This document shows, one piece after another, positions 1 to 6,435 of a stretch of 21,387 bases of DNA. Position 1 is the first letter of the stretch. Every line of letters starts with the position of its first letter. A program made the translations under genes and the position numbers. This stretch comes from CAYRPN01 sp964426135 (GTDB taxonomy: Bacteria; Planctomycetota; Phycisphaerae; Phycisphaerales; Phycisphaeraceae): positions 1 through 21,387 of the forward strand of contig CAYRPN010000106.1 in assembly GCA_964426135.1 (NCBI GenBank), given 5' to 3'. The notes under the pieces were generated by a model, which was not told the DNA's origin, did no database searches, and saw nothing but the letters and a program-made list of their open reading frames with translations.

Positions 1-134
1 TGGGGTCGAGCTAACCACCAGATACCAACTTGGAGGCTTGTTTCATAGTGTCATGAATGGCCGATAGGTTTGATGTGGGATTCCCCACTCATCGAAGCCG
101 TGCCGGCCGACCGTGCGGGAAAGGCATCGTCCAA

Positions 135-338
135 ATGAACATGGCAACCATCATGTGGAGCATGGTCTTCGGGTCCATCGGCATGGGCTATGTCGTCTTC
201 GGCCGACAACAGCGAAACGGCATCGCGCTGGTGGCGGGGTTGCTGCTGTGCGTGTTTCCTTTTTTCGTGGATGACACGATCCTGATGATCGTGCTGGGCG
301 TGGCGCTGATGGCGCTTCCGTGGTTCATCAGGATTTAG
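135..338 (+). CDS. Small two-helix membrane protein
   Basis: A 67-residue, strongly hydrophobic protein of unknown function. Two membrane segments are visible: residues about 5-18 plus a second stretch (roughly 27-43 and 48-64), with a short basic loop (GRQQRN) between. It resembles a widespread family of tiny membrane proteins that databases sometimes label amino acid transport protein, for which I know no experimental support. The frame is open from an ATG at 57, but the extra 26 residues are polar and unlike the family. The ATG at 135 follows a purine-rich GGGAAAGG at about 117-124 and gives the usual length. ATGs at 141 and 153 are alternatives. It stands alone, followed by a repeat-filled gap. 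Confidence 0.6.
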   Translation: MNMATIMWSMVFGSIGMGYVVFGRQQRNGIALVAGLLLCVFPFFVDDTILMIVLGVALMALPWFIRI

Positions 339-422
339 ACGCCTCGGACGGGATCAGCCGCGTGAGAGCCGCGGTGTTTTCCGGGGTGTGCCTAGATTTT
401 GTGGCAATGTCTGCTTTCCGGC

Positions 423-518
423 GTAGGGTGGGTTGAGTCTGCGAAACCCACCATGGTGGCCCTGTACATCCATAGCATCGATTCGCCGCGGATGGCGGGT
501 TTCGCCGAGCCTCAACCC
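423..518. repeat. Palindromic repeat, GTAGGGTGGGTTGAG type, copy 1
   Basis: A roughly 96 bp sequence that begins GTAGGGTGGGTTGAG and is repeated almost exactly at 912-1010. The two ends of the intact unit are inverted copies of each other (GTAGGGTGGGTTGAG against CTCAACCCACCCTAC, continuing with interruptions to about 33 bp). This copy has a full left end. Its right end stops at CTCAACCC, where the internal element at 519-911 begins. It resembles the short REP-like repeats with GTAGGGTGGGTT ends found in many bacterial genomes. Confidence 0.75.
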
Positions 519-911
519 TGATCTTTCCCCACATCTTGTCCGAGATCGGCGGATCGGGCCGGCTTGCACCCTGAAGGGGTGACGGAATGTAGCCACCCCC
601 GGGGGCGGGTGGAGCGACGCCGCCTTGGGCGTCGCGCAACCCGTGGAACCGTGCAGCGTGTCTTGTTCACCCCGGAGGGGTGAAGGAGGCTTGTGGAAGC
701 ACAATCTTTTTTCCGGTCGGCCTTTGTGCTGCCGTGCCGATTCCTCTGCCCCTTCGGGGCAGCAGAAGTGAACGAAATCTGCGTTCCACGGGTTGCGCTT
801 CGTCCGCTGACGCGGACTGCGCTCCACCCGTGGCTACAGTCCGCTGCCCCTCCGGGGCACAAGACTACCGCTACCTACGTCGGCACATCTCAAAGTTGTG
901 GGGAAAGATCA
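519..911. repeat. MITE-like palindrome cluster with 18 bp terminal inverted repeats
   Basis: A non-coding block bounded by perfect 18 bp inverted repeats at 516-533 and 897-914 (CCCTGATCTTTCCCCACA and its complement). Inside are two larger inverted copies of a hairpin module at 590-649 and 783-836, both carrying CCACGGGT/ACCCGTGG-type stems. Shorter palindromes lie at 567-581 (CACCCTGAAGGGGTG), 666-684 (TTCACCCCGGAGGGGTGAA), 747-761 (TGCCCCTTCGGGGCA) and about 843-860. No open frame here looks like a protein: the overlapping frames on both strands are low-complexity. It is most likely a non-autonomous mobile repeat or a REP cluster. It splits or joins the two copies of the flanking 96 bp repeat. 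Confidence 0.7.
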
Positions 912-1010
912 GGGTTGAGTCTGCGAAACCGACCATGGTGGCCCTGTACATCCATAGCATCGATTCGCCGCGGATGGCGGGTTTCGCCGAGCCTCAACCC
1001 ACCCTACCCG
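912..1010. repeat. Palindromic repeat, GTAGGGTGGGTTGAG type, copy 2
   Basis: Second copy of the repeat at 423-518, in the same orientation and nearly identical across the shared part. One visible change is ACCGACC here against ACCCACC in copy 1. Its right end is complete (CTCAACCCACCCTACC), while its left end starts at GGGTTGAG next to the internal element. The two copies together therefore account for one full set of outer ends. Positions 1011-1108 show nothing beyond an ordinary upstream region for the next gene. Confidence 0.75.
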
Positions 1011-1108
1011 AGGTGGACGCCATGCCACCGTTTCTGGGCACACCCGTTTTCCGCGCCTGCCGGCAATCGCTCGCTCACGCCAGTCGGCTCTGATACGCTG
1101 TCTTCCAC

Positions 1109-1801
1109 ATGAGCAGTAACCCTTACTATCCCGAACCGAACGAAGGCGATGACAAGAACCGCGACGGTTCCGGCGGTGCGCCCAATCCCGGCTCCGGCTC
1201 CGGCGATGTCCAGCAGGTCCGCCACCGCGCTGTGGGCGCTCGCGTGCCCGAAAGCGTCGGCCGGGGCGTGTTCTCCACCGGCGCCATCATCATGACCGGC
1301 GCCAGCGAGTTCGTGCTTGATTTCGTGCAGCGCATGGGCCGGCCGTACCACATCGTGGCCCGCGTGGTCATGCCGCACGGCGTGCTGCCGCGCTTCATCG
1401 ACGCGCTGACGGACAACCTGAAAAAGTTCGAGGAGCGCTTCGGCCCGCCGCCCGCCATGCCCAAGCCGCCGGAGAACCAGAAGCGGCCGAGCATCCAGGA
1501 AGTCTACGACGACCTGAAAATGTCCGACGACGTGCTCAGCGGCAGCTTCGCCAACGGCGTGCTCATCGGCCACTCGCCCGCCGAGTTCTGCTTCGACTTC
1601 ATCACGAACTTCTTTCCGACCTCCGCCGTCTCCAAGCGCGTGTTTCTCTCCGCCCCGCAGACGCCGGTGCTGCTCGATTCGCTGAAGAACACGTGGAAGC
1701 AGTACCAGAACCGGTTGCAGAACCCGCCGCCGCCGCAGGCCCCACCGCCGGAGACGCCGCCGTCGCAGGAGGGGGAGGAGTGGAAGAATCCGCCGGGGTG
1801 A
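1109..1801 (+). CDS. Protein with two DUF3467-like domains
   Basis: A 230-residue soluble protein of unknown function. After a disordered Gly/Ser/Pro-rich start, residues about 36-112 match the style of DUF3467 (PF11950): a strand, the EFVLDF core, a second strand (HIVARVVM), then a helix ending DNLKKFEERFG. A second, more diverged copy follows at about 145-205, with the EFCFDF core and a helix ending LKNTWKQYQNR. The two are joined by a Pro-rich linker, and the tail is Pro/Glu-rich. Family members usually carry one such domain in about 100 residues, so this looks like an internal duplication. The ATG at 1109 has no obvious Shine-Dalgarno sequence. DUF3467 function is unknown. Family assignment is from memory of the pattern. 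Confidence 0.75.
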   Translation: MSSNPYYPEPNEGDDKNRDGSGGAPNPGSGSGDVQQVRHRAVGARVPESVGRGVFSTGAIIMTGASEFVLDFVQRMGRPYHIVARVVMPHGVLPRFIDALTDNLKKFEERFGPPPAMPKPPENQKRPSIQEVYDDLKMSDDVLSGSFANGVLIGHSPAEFCFDFITNFFPTSAVSKRVFLSAPQTPVLLDSLKNTWKQYQNRLQNPPPPQAPPPETPPSQEGEEWKNPPG

Positions 1802-1866
1802 TGAGGCAATCAATTTCGTCGGACGCTACGAAAACGAATCAGAACTTGATCACTTCCAAAAGCTTC

Positions 1867-1872
1867 GGAGGG
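1867..1872 (+). promoter_or_regulatory. Strong Shine-Dalgarno site
   Basis: GGAGGG lies just before the ATG at 1877, with CAAG between them. It fixes the start of the nuclease-like gene. Such a clear site is uncommon among the plus-strand genes of this window. Confidence 0.7.
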
Positions 1873-1876
1873 CAAG

Positions 1877-2560
1877 ATGGCTGAGGTAATGACTGTTGAA
1901 TCGATCCTTGATGCCGATTGGTTGCTTCAGGGCTATTGGACAAAACCGCGGTTTCCGATACAGACCGAAAAGGGCGCTTGGTCCGATGTCGACCTACTCG
2001 CGTATTCGCCCGATACCCAACACCTCGTGGTTGCAGAGTCCAAGGTCCGTGGTCACAAGAAAGTAGTGTGGGGGTACACCGCATACACACGTCCTGAGTA
2101 CGGTGGGAACTTCGTGGCTTACGATGGCGAAGATTACCTTGGATTCTTGCGACACGTTCCCAGGTTATGCGAGGACAAGGTCGTATTCGTTGATTTTCGC
2201 CGGATGGTGAAAAAAATCACGTTGCAACTAGTCAGTAATTGCGCCATTTCCGATGACGTCATGCAAGCAGCGGTTCAAGATGTAAAGGTACATGCTCAAG
2301 CGTTGGTTCCCTCTGAAATCGATTTAGAAGTGAGACTTGAGACAACGCTCGACGTGATCTGTCGGATTATCGCCAGCGAGAACAAGCATATTCAGGGTAG
2401 GCGCTATGGTCATCCAGTCATTGATATCGCACGCGAACTGAATCGCTACATGCATCCTGAGATTCGTTACGCCGGACGAGATCGCAAGGCAACGGAGGAA
2501 TTCAAGAAGACGCTGTCCCGAAAGCTGATGGCAGTGCTATCCCCGACGGTTGACGACTAG
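1877..2560 (+). CDS. PD-(D/E)XK nuclease-like protein, low GC
   Basis: A 227-residue protein I do not recognise as a named family. The N-terminal third has the layout of a PD-(D/E)XK nuclease core: D37 and D39 in WSDVDLLAY, then a strand with E54 and K56 (VVAESK), giving D39-x14-E-x-K. This motif binds metal and cuts nucleic acid in restriction and repair enzymes. The rest is mixed helix and strand without a clear motif. Base use differs from the neighbours: 29 of 60 bases are G or C at 2221-2280, against 49 of 60 at 2701-2760 in the next gene. This suggests recent acquisition, perhaps from a defence or restriction context, though no methylase or partner is adjacent. Nuclease activity is inferred from the motif only. 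Confidence 0.65.
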   Translation: MAEVMTVESILDADWLLQGYWTKPRFPIQTEKGAWSDVDLLAYSPDTQHLVVAESKVRGHKKVVWGYTAYTRPEYGGNFVAYDGEDYLGFLRHVPRLCEDKVVFVDFRRMVKKITLQLVSNCAISDDVMQAAVQDVKVHAQALVPSEIDLEVRLETTLDVICRIIASENKHIQGRRYGHPVIDIARELNRYMHPEIRYAGRDRKATEEFKKTLSRKLMAVLSPTVDD

Positions 2561-2586
2561 TTCACGGAACTTGTAGGTTCCCTTTC

Positions 2587-3510
2587 ATGTCACATTCTGA
2601 CGCCACCCTTTCCCCATCCGAGCTCGCCATCTACGAATGGCAGATGTGGGTGCGCGACCTGGGCGTCGAGGGGCAGCGCAAGCTGAAGAACGCCTCCGTC
2701 CTCGTCTCGCGCTGCGGCGGCCTCGGCGGCCTCGCGGCCTACGAACTGGCGGCGGCGGGCGTGGGGAAAATCGTCGTCGCTCACGCGGGCAACCTCAAGC
2801 AGAGCGATTTGCATCGGCAGTTGTTGCAGACGGCTGACTGGGTCGGTAAGCCGCGCATCGAGTCGATCGTGCGGCGTTTGCGCGAGCTGAATCCCCATAT
2901 CGAAATCGTCGGCGTGGCGGAGAATGTTTCCGCGGGTTCGGGCGGAGCGCAAGACGCGGACGCCGCGAAGCTGCTTCCTGACTCCCCTCCCTTCCAGGGA
3001 GGGGCAGGGGGAGGGTTGGGCGTGCAGCCAGAACATGGCCACAATCCAGCGGTGCGTCCGACCCTCCCCCAGCCCCTCCCTAAGAGGGAGGGGAGTTCCG
3101 AGGGCAACGCCAAACGCCTGATCGAACAGGTGGACATCGTCGTCGACGCGGCCCCGCTCTTTGAGGAGCGCTACGCCATGAACGACGAAGCGGTGCGGCA
3201 GGGCAAGCCCGTCGTCGAGTGCGCGATGTACGAAATGGAAGGCACGGTCACCACGATCATTCCCGGCAAGGGTCCTTGTCTCCGCTGCCTCTGCCCCACG
3301 CCGCCGTCCACCTGGACGCGGCAGTTCCCCGTGCTCGGTGCGGTGTCGGGTACGGTGGGCTGCCTCGGCGCGGTCGAAGTGATCAAACTCATCACCGGCA
3401 TCGGCGAGCCGCTGGTGGGCCGCATGCTGAAGATGGACCTGCGCAGCATGCGGTTCCAGGTGCTGAAAACGTTCCGCGATCCGAAGTGCCCGGCGTGCGC
3501 AAACCTTTGA
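2587..3510 (+). CDS. ThiF/MoeB/HesA-family E1-like protein with repeat insertion
   Basis: A 307-residue member of the ThiF/MoeB superfamily, whose members adenylate the C-terminus of ubiquitin-like sulfur carriers. Visible features are the nucleotide-binding loop GGLGG at 44-48, the R77-Q78 pair (DLHRQ), two zinc-binding pairs (C231/C234 and C301/C304), and the C-terminal IKLITGIGEPL segment. Several key positions differ from E. coli MoeB: the DxD strand end is AHAG, the GQPK lysine is Arg (GKPR), the catalytic Asp region reads DAAPLFEER, and the usual Cys before VLG is missing (RQFPVLG). Residues about 132-170 (nt 2981-3096) are a palindromic DNA repeat translated in frame. Without it the length would be about 268, nearer MoeB. 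No sulfur carrier gene is adjacent. A regulatory or altered E1 role is possible. Confidence 0.8.
   Translation: MSHSDATLSPSELAIYEWQMWVRDLGVEGQRKLKNASVLVSRCGGLGGLAAYELAAAGVGKIVVAHAGNLKQSDLHRQLLQTADWVGKPRIESIVRRLRELNPHIEIVGVAENVSAGSGGAQDADAAKLLPDSPPFQGGAGGGLGVQPEHGHNPAVRPTLPQPLPKREGSSEGNAKRLIEQVDIVVDAAPLFEERYAMNDEAVRQGKPVVECAMYEMEGTVTTIIPGKGPCLRCLCPTPPSTWTRQFPVLGAVSGTVGCLGAVEVIKLITGIGEPLVGRMLKMDLRSMRFQVLKTFRDPKCPACANL
2981..3096. repeat. Dispersed palindromic element inside the ThiF-like gene
   Basis: A 116 bp element bounded by the inverted pair ACTCCCCTCCCT and AGGGAGGGGAGT. Inside each end is a hairpin arm (AGGGAGGGGCAGGGGGAGGG on the left, the complement-like CCCTCCCCCAGCCCCTCCCT on the right), around a core of about 35 bp. 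It has the same architecture as the intergenic repeats at 3536, 6112, 12307, 13861 and 21207, but a different core. It encodes a low-complexity stretch of Gly, Pro and Arg within an otherwise ordinary E1-like fold. Confidence 0.8.
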
Positions 3511-3535
3511 TACGGATTAGGCTTTATCTCAAAAT

Positions 3536-3686
3536 CCCTCTCCCTTCTAGGGAGATGGTGGCCGAGTCTGCGAGGCCGGGTGAGGGTCGAAACCATCGGA
3601 TTCCAAATGCGTCGACTCAAGGGAAATCTCGTACCTCCCGACCCTCACCCCAGCCCTCTCCCTGGAAGGGAGAGGGGGTCGGAATG
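3536..3686. repeat. Dispersed palindromic element between convergent genes
   Basis: A copy of the CCCTCTCCC family. The left hairpin begins CCCTCTCCCTTCTAGGGAGA. A stem of TGAGGGTCG and CGACCCTCA-like arms follows, then the right hairpin CCCTCTCCCTGGAAGGGAGA. The core differs from the later copies. Beyond it, 3511-3535 and about 3695-3717 form an imperfect outer inverted repeat (TTATCTCAAAATC against GATTCTGAGACAG). It fills the gap between the convergent ThiF-like and lipoprotein genes, where its stems could stop transcription from both sides; that role is inferred. Confidence 0.8.
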
Positions 3687-3712
3687 TTGGAATTAGGATT
3701 CTGAGACAGATC

Positions 3713-6019
3713 CTAGTTCTTCGGGTTCCGCAGCTCACTGAGAATGCGCTTGGTCTCGTCGGGCCGGACCGATTGCAGCATGACTGCCGCGGTCATGCGT
3801 GCTTCCACGTCCTGCTCGACGTTGCCCGCCTTGGCGAAATCGTTCGCCTGGGCGATGAACTGATTGGCGCGGGCCACCACCGCCGCCTGAAGAATGCCTT
3901 TGGCGGTTCGCGCGGCTCCGTCCTCCAGCAGCGCACGATGCACGTTCCCATCGTCCGGCAGCGAGAGCGGATCGTCGCGCAGCCCCAGCGCCGGGTTGGC
4001 GTTGATGATCGCCGTGTCCACCTGATTGAACGACGGATTCACGTCGAAAGTCTGCGCCGCCGCGTTGGCCGCGGCATCGTTCACGCTCACCTGGGCGTCG
4101 AGCCGGCCGGTCTTTTCGTGGACTTCCTGGACATACGGGTGCCGCACTTCGTATCGCTCATCGATCAGCACCGGCTCGTAACGCAGGCGGCGACGAAGCT
4201 CGGCGACATCGCGTTCCCTGCCGCGGACGAGCGCGTGATCGTAATCGTTGTAGAAGCCGCGGCCGCCGCAGCGCGAGCAATGGAAATGCCCGCCCCGGCA
4301 GCGCGTGCAGATGCTGTAGCCGCGCCCGCCGCACGCGGAGCATGGTTTGTTCAGCGTCGTTTTGCCGGCGCCTTTGCAGTAGTTGCACGCGACGTGCCCG
4401 CCGCGGCAGAAGGAGCAGTCGGTGTGGCCGCGCCCGCCGCACGGATCGCAGGAGTATCGGATGAGCCGGCTGCGAGCGAAGGCGAGATCGCGCTCCGCCT
4501 GTGCCAGGTCGCGTTCGAGCGCGGGCACCGCCGGGTTGGGCGCTTGGCGCACGCCCTGGAACACATGCGTCCGCGCGTCGCGGCTGACGAGGCGGCTGTT
4601 CACTTCGATCCGGTTGAGCGTGACGGCAGCCTTGTAAAGCGGGCTGTTGGGTGGCGCATTGCCGGCCGCGGGCACGAGAGTGACGAACGCGGGTTTCGTC
4701 CGCGTCAGTTCCGGGGCCAGCTTGTTCTCCAGCGCGTTCGAGTCAGCCGTGGCCTGCCCACGAGCATCGCCGACGCTCAGGGCGATCGCCATGGCGGCGC
4801 GCAGTTCGACGGCGGCGCGGGCCCGCGCTTCCGCCTGCTTGAACTGGGACGATGAGCGCTGCGACACTGCGTCCAGATACCACAGGAGCGCGCTGCCCCA
4901 CAGGCCGTCCTTCTCCGCGCCGCGGCCGTGTTCATAGGCCACATCGATCAGGCCGTCCTTCGCCACTGGATCGCCGGGCACGTAGGCCAATGCGGAACGG
5001 AATGAACCGGCGGCTTTTTCGGGCTCGCCCGCTTTCAAGTGGCGCTGGCCCTCGGCAACCAGCGCGGCGGCGGCGCTTTGCCGGGCGTCGGCGAGCACGC
5101 GCGGGGCCGATGGATGAAACGGATACACCTGCAGCGACTGATCGGCGGCGGCGATGGCGGCATCCCAGTTCTGCTGGCCGGCGAAACCCTTGGCCTGCTC
5201 GAACAGTTGCTCGCTGCGCTGCCGGTCGGCCTGCGCCTTGGCGAGGATGTCGGCTGCCTCCGCGTTCGTTGACCAGACCGCCAGCGCCTGCTTCGCCGCG
5301 GCGATCGCGTCGTCGAGGCGCTTCTCCGAATAGAGCCGGCTCGCCGATTCGTAGGTCTTGCGCGATTGCGCCGTCTGGTCGCGCGCCTTGCGCAGCGATG
5401 CTCGGCTGGGCAGATGGTTCGGGTCGCCGGCAATGATCGCGCTCAGTTCCCGATCCGCCTGCGTCCAGTCTTTCTGATCCATCAGTCGCACAGCCGCGTC
5501 GTATGCCTGCTCGCTGGCGGCATTGCCGCGGCGCTGCAGCGAATCCAGCGCGGTGCGAGCCGGCGAATGCGATGCGTCCCACGCGACCGCCTGCGACAGA
5601 TCGTTACCCGCCTGGTTCAGATTGCCCGCGTCGGCCACCTGCAGTGCATGTTCGTAAAGCTGCTGCGCGCCTTGCTTCTTCGCCTGCGACAGGCCCTCGG
5701 CTGCCATCGTGTAACCGGGCTCAAGCCGCAGCACTTCCTCGTAACTGCGGATCGCCTGCGGCCAGTTGCTCTGGCGCGAGGCGGCTTCGCCGTCCTCGAA
5801 CGCGGCCCGCCAACTGGCTTCGTGAAGCTTGGCGCGGAAAACCGCGTCGTTGCGCAGATTCGAATCCGATGCGGCGGCCTGCTGGTAGTTGCGCAAGGCG
5901 GCGCCGGCGTTGCCGGCGATCATCGCCTGATCCCCGCGCTGGACGTACTGCATCGAATCACAACCCGCCAGCCCCACGGCGAGCGCGATGAGCGGAACGA
6001 GCAAGCGGACAGGAACCAT
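3713..6019 (-). CDS. Lipoprotein with TPR-like repeats and DnaJ-type zinc finger
   Basis: A 768-residue predicted lipoprotein. The N-terminus is a lipoprotein signal (MVPVRLL... LAGC) with the modified Cys at position 20. Residues about 25-400 are repeated helical hairpins of about 34 residues, with TPR-like patterns such as W..A...Y...L...P. Residues 524 to about 590 hold six CxxC pairs, mostly followed by GGRG or similar (first C524DPC, last C581SRC584), as in the central zinc finger of DnaJ; DnaJ itself has four. No J domain (HPD) is present. The C-terminal 170 residues are Ala/Asp-rich and unassigned. A good AGGGG ribosome site and a promoter precede it. The likely place is the outer face of a membrane, with a scaffolding or protein-binding role. 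That role is inferred from the domains. Confidence 0.8.
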   Translation of the reverse strand: MVPVRLLVPLIALAVGLAGCDSMQYVQRGDQAMIAGNAGAALRNYQQAAASDSNLRNDAVFRAKLHEASWRAAFEDGEAASRQSNWPQAIRSYEEVLRLEPGYTMAAEGLSQAKKQGAQQLYEHALQVADAGNLNQAGNDLSQAVAWDASHSPARTALDSLQRRGNAASEQAYDAAVRLMDQKDWTQADRELSAIIAGDPNHLPSRASLRKARDQTAQSRKTYESASRLYSEKRLDDAIAAAKQALAVWSTNAEAADILAKAQADRQRSEQLFEQAKGFAGQQNWDAAIAAADQSLQVYPFHPSAPRVLADARQSAAAALVAEGQRHLKAGEPEKAAGSFRSALAYVPGDPVAKDGLIDVAYEHGRGAEKDGLWGSALLWYLDAVSQRSSSQFKQAEARARAAVELRAAMAIALSVGDARGQATADSNALENKLAPELTRTKPAFVTLVPAAGNAPPNSPLYKAAVTLNRIEVNSRLVSRDARTHVFQGVRQAPNPAVPALERDLAQAERDLAFARSRLIRYSCDPCGGRGHTDCSFCRGGHVACNYCKGAGKTTLNKPCSACGGRGYSICTRCRGGHFHCSRCGGRGFYNDYDHALVRGRERDVAELRRRLRYEPVLIDERYEVRHPYVQEVHEKTGRLDAQVSVNDAAANAAAQTFDVNPSFNQVDTAIINANPALGLRDDPLSLPDDGNVHRALLEDGAARTAKGILQAAVVARANQFIAQANDFAKAGNVEQDVEARMTAAVMLQSVRPDETKRILSELRNPKN

Positions 6020-6025
6020 GCTATT

Positions 6026-6031
6026 CCCCTT
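6026..6031 (-). promoter_or_regulatory. Shine-Dalgarno site of the lipoprotein gene
   Basis: AAGGGG on the minus strand, six bases before the ATG at 6019. It supports this start, which also gives a proper lipoprotein signal. Confidence 0.6.
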
Positions 6032-6055
6032 GGTGTCGCGTTGGACGCTGGTGCG

Positions 6056-6084
6056 ATTCTACGTAGACGTACGGCGGCAGACAA
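6056..6084 (-). promoter_or_regulatory. Sigma70-type promoter of the lipoprotein gene
   Basis: On the minus strand TTGTCT (6084-6079) is followed after exactly 17 bases by TAGAAT (6061-6056). The start of transcription would be near 6049, leaving a leader of about 30 bases that contains the Shine-Dalgarno site. Both boxes differ from consensus at two or fewer positions. Confidence 0.55.
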
Positions 6085-6111
6085 TGGGAGGTTCGGCTTC
6101 ACTCGGCGAAC

Positions 6112-6337
6112 GGTCAGCCCAATTTTTCGGGGCCTTGCTCCCTCTCCCTTCCAGGAAGAAGGTGGCCGAGCCGCCGGGGGACGAGGCCGGGTGAGGGTCG
6201 GGACGAACAGACTGTTGTGGTATCCGTCACGCGATGGTGGCGATTGCAAACTTGTGCGTCCCGACCCTCATCCCAGCCCTCTCTCTGGGAGGGAGAGGGG
6301 GCCGGAATGCCGCCCCCGGGAAGTTTTGGCAGACCCC
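6112..6337. repeat. Dispersed palindromic element with outer inverted repeats
   Basis: The most complete copy of the CCCTCTCCC family in the window. Its outer ends are inverted: GGTCAGCCCAATTTTTCGGGG at the left, and CCGGGAAGTTTTGGCAGACC at the right. Inside are a left hairpin at about 6140-6160, a long stem made by GTGAGGGTCGGGACG and CGTCCCGACCCTCA around a loop of about 50 bases, and a right hairpin near 6278-6300. With flanking sequence it fills the 416 bp gap at 6020-6435, which otherwise holds only the divergent promoters. Confidence 0.8.
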
Positions 6338-6435
6338 TCGCCGTTGGGGTTCCACATTTCGATTCCTCCGCGAACGCTTGTCAGTTATGATGACGACTTC
6401 GATTTCGCGATGGGGCTTGTGGGGCATATTTGCAC

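Noticed and set aside
354..862. Open frames of 100-160 residues on both strands in the repeat region
   Set aside because: They are translations of palindromic repeats, overlap each other in several frames and show no protein-like motif.
3773..4855. Open frames on the plus strand across the lipoprotein gene, up to 360 residues
   Set aside because: The minus strand shows a lipobox, repeats and zinc motifs. The plus-strand frames lack motifs and have no ribosome site.
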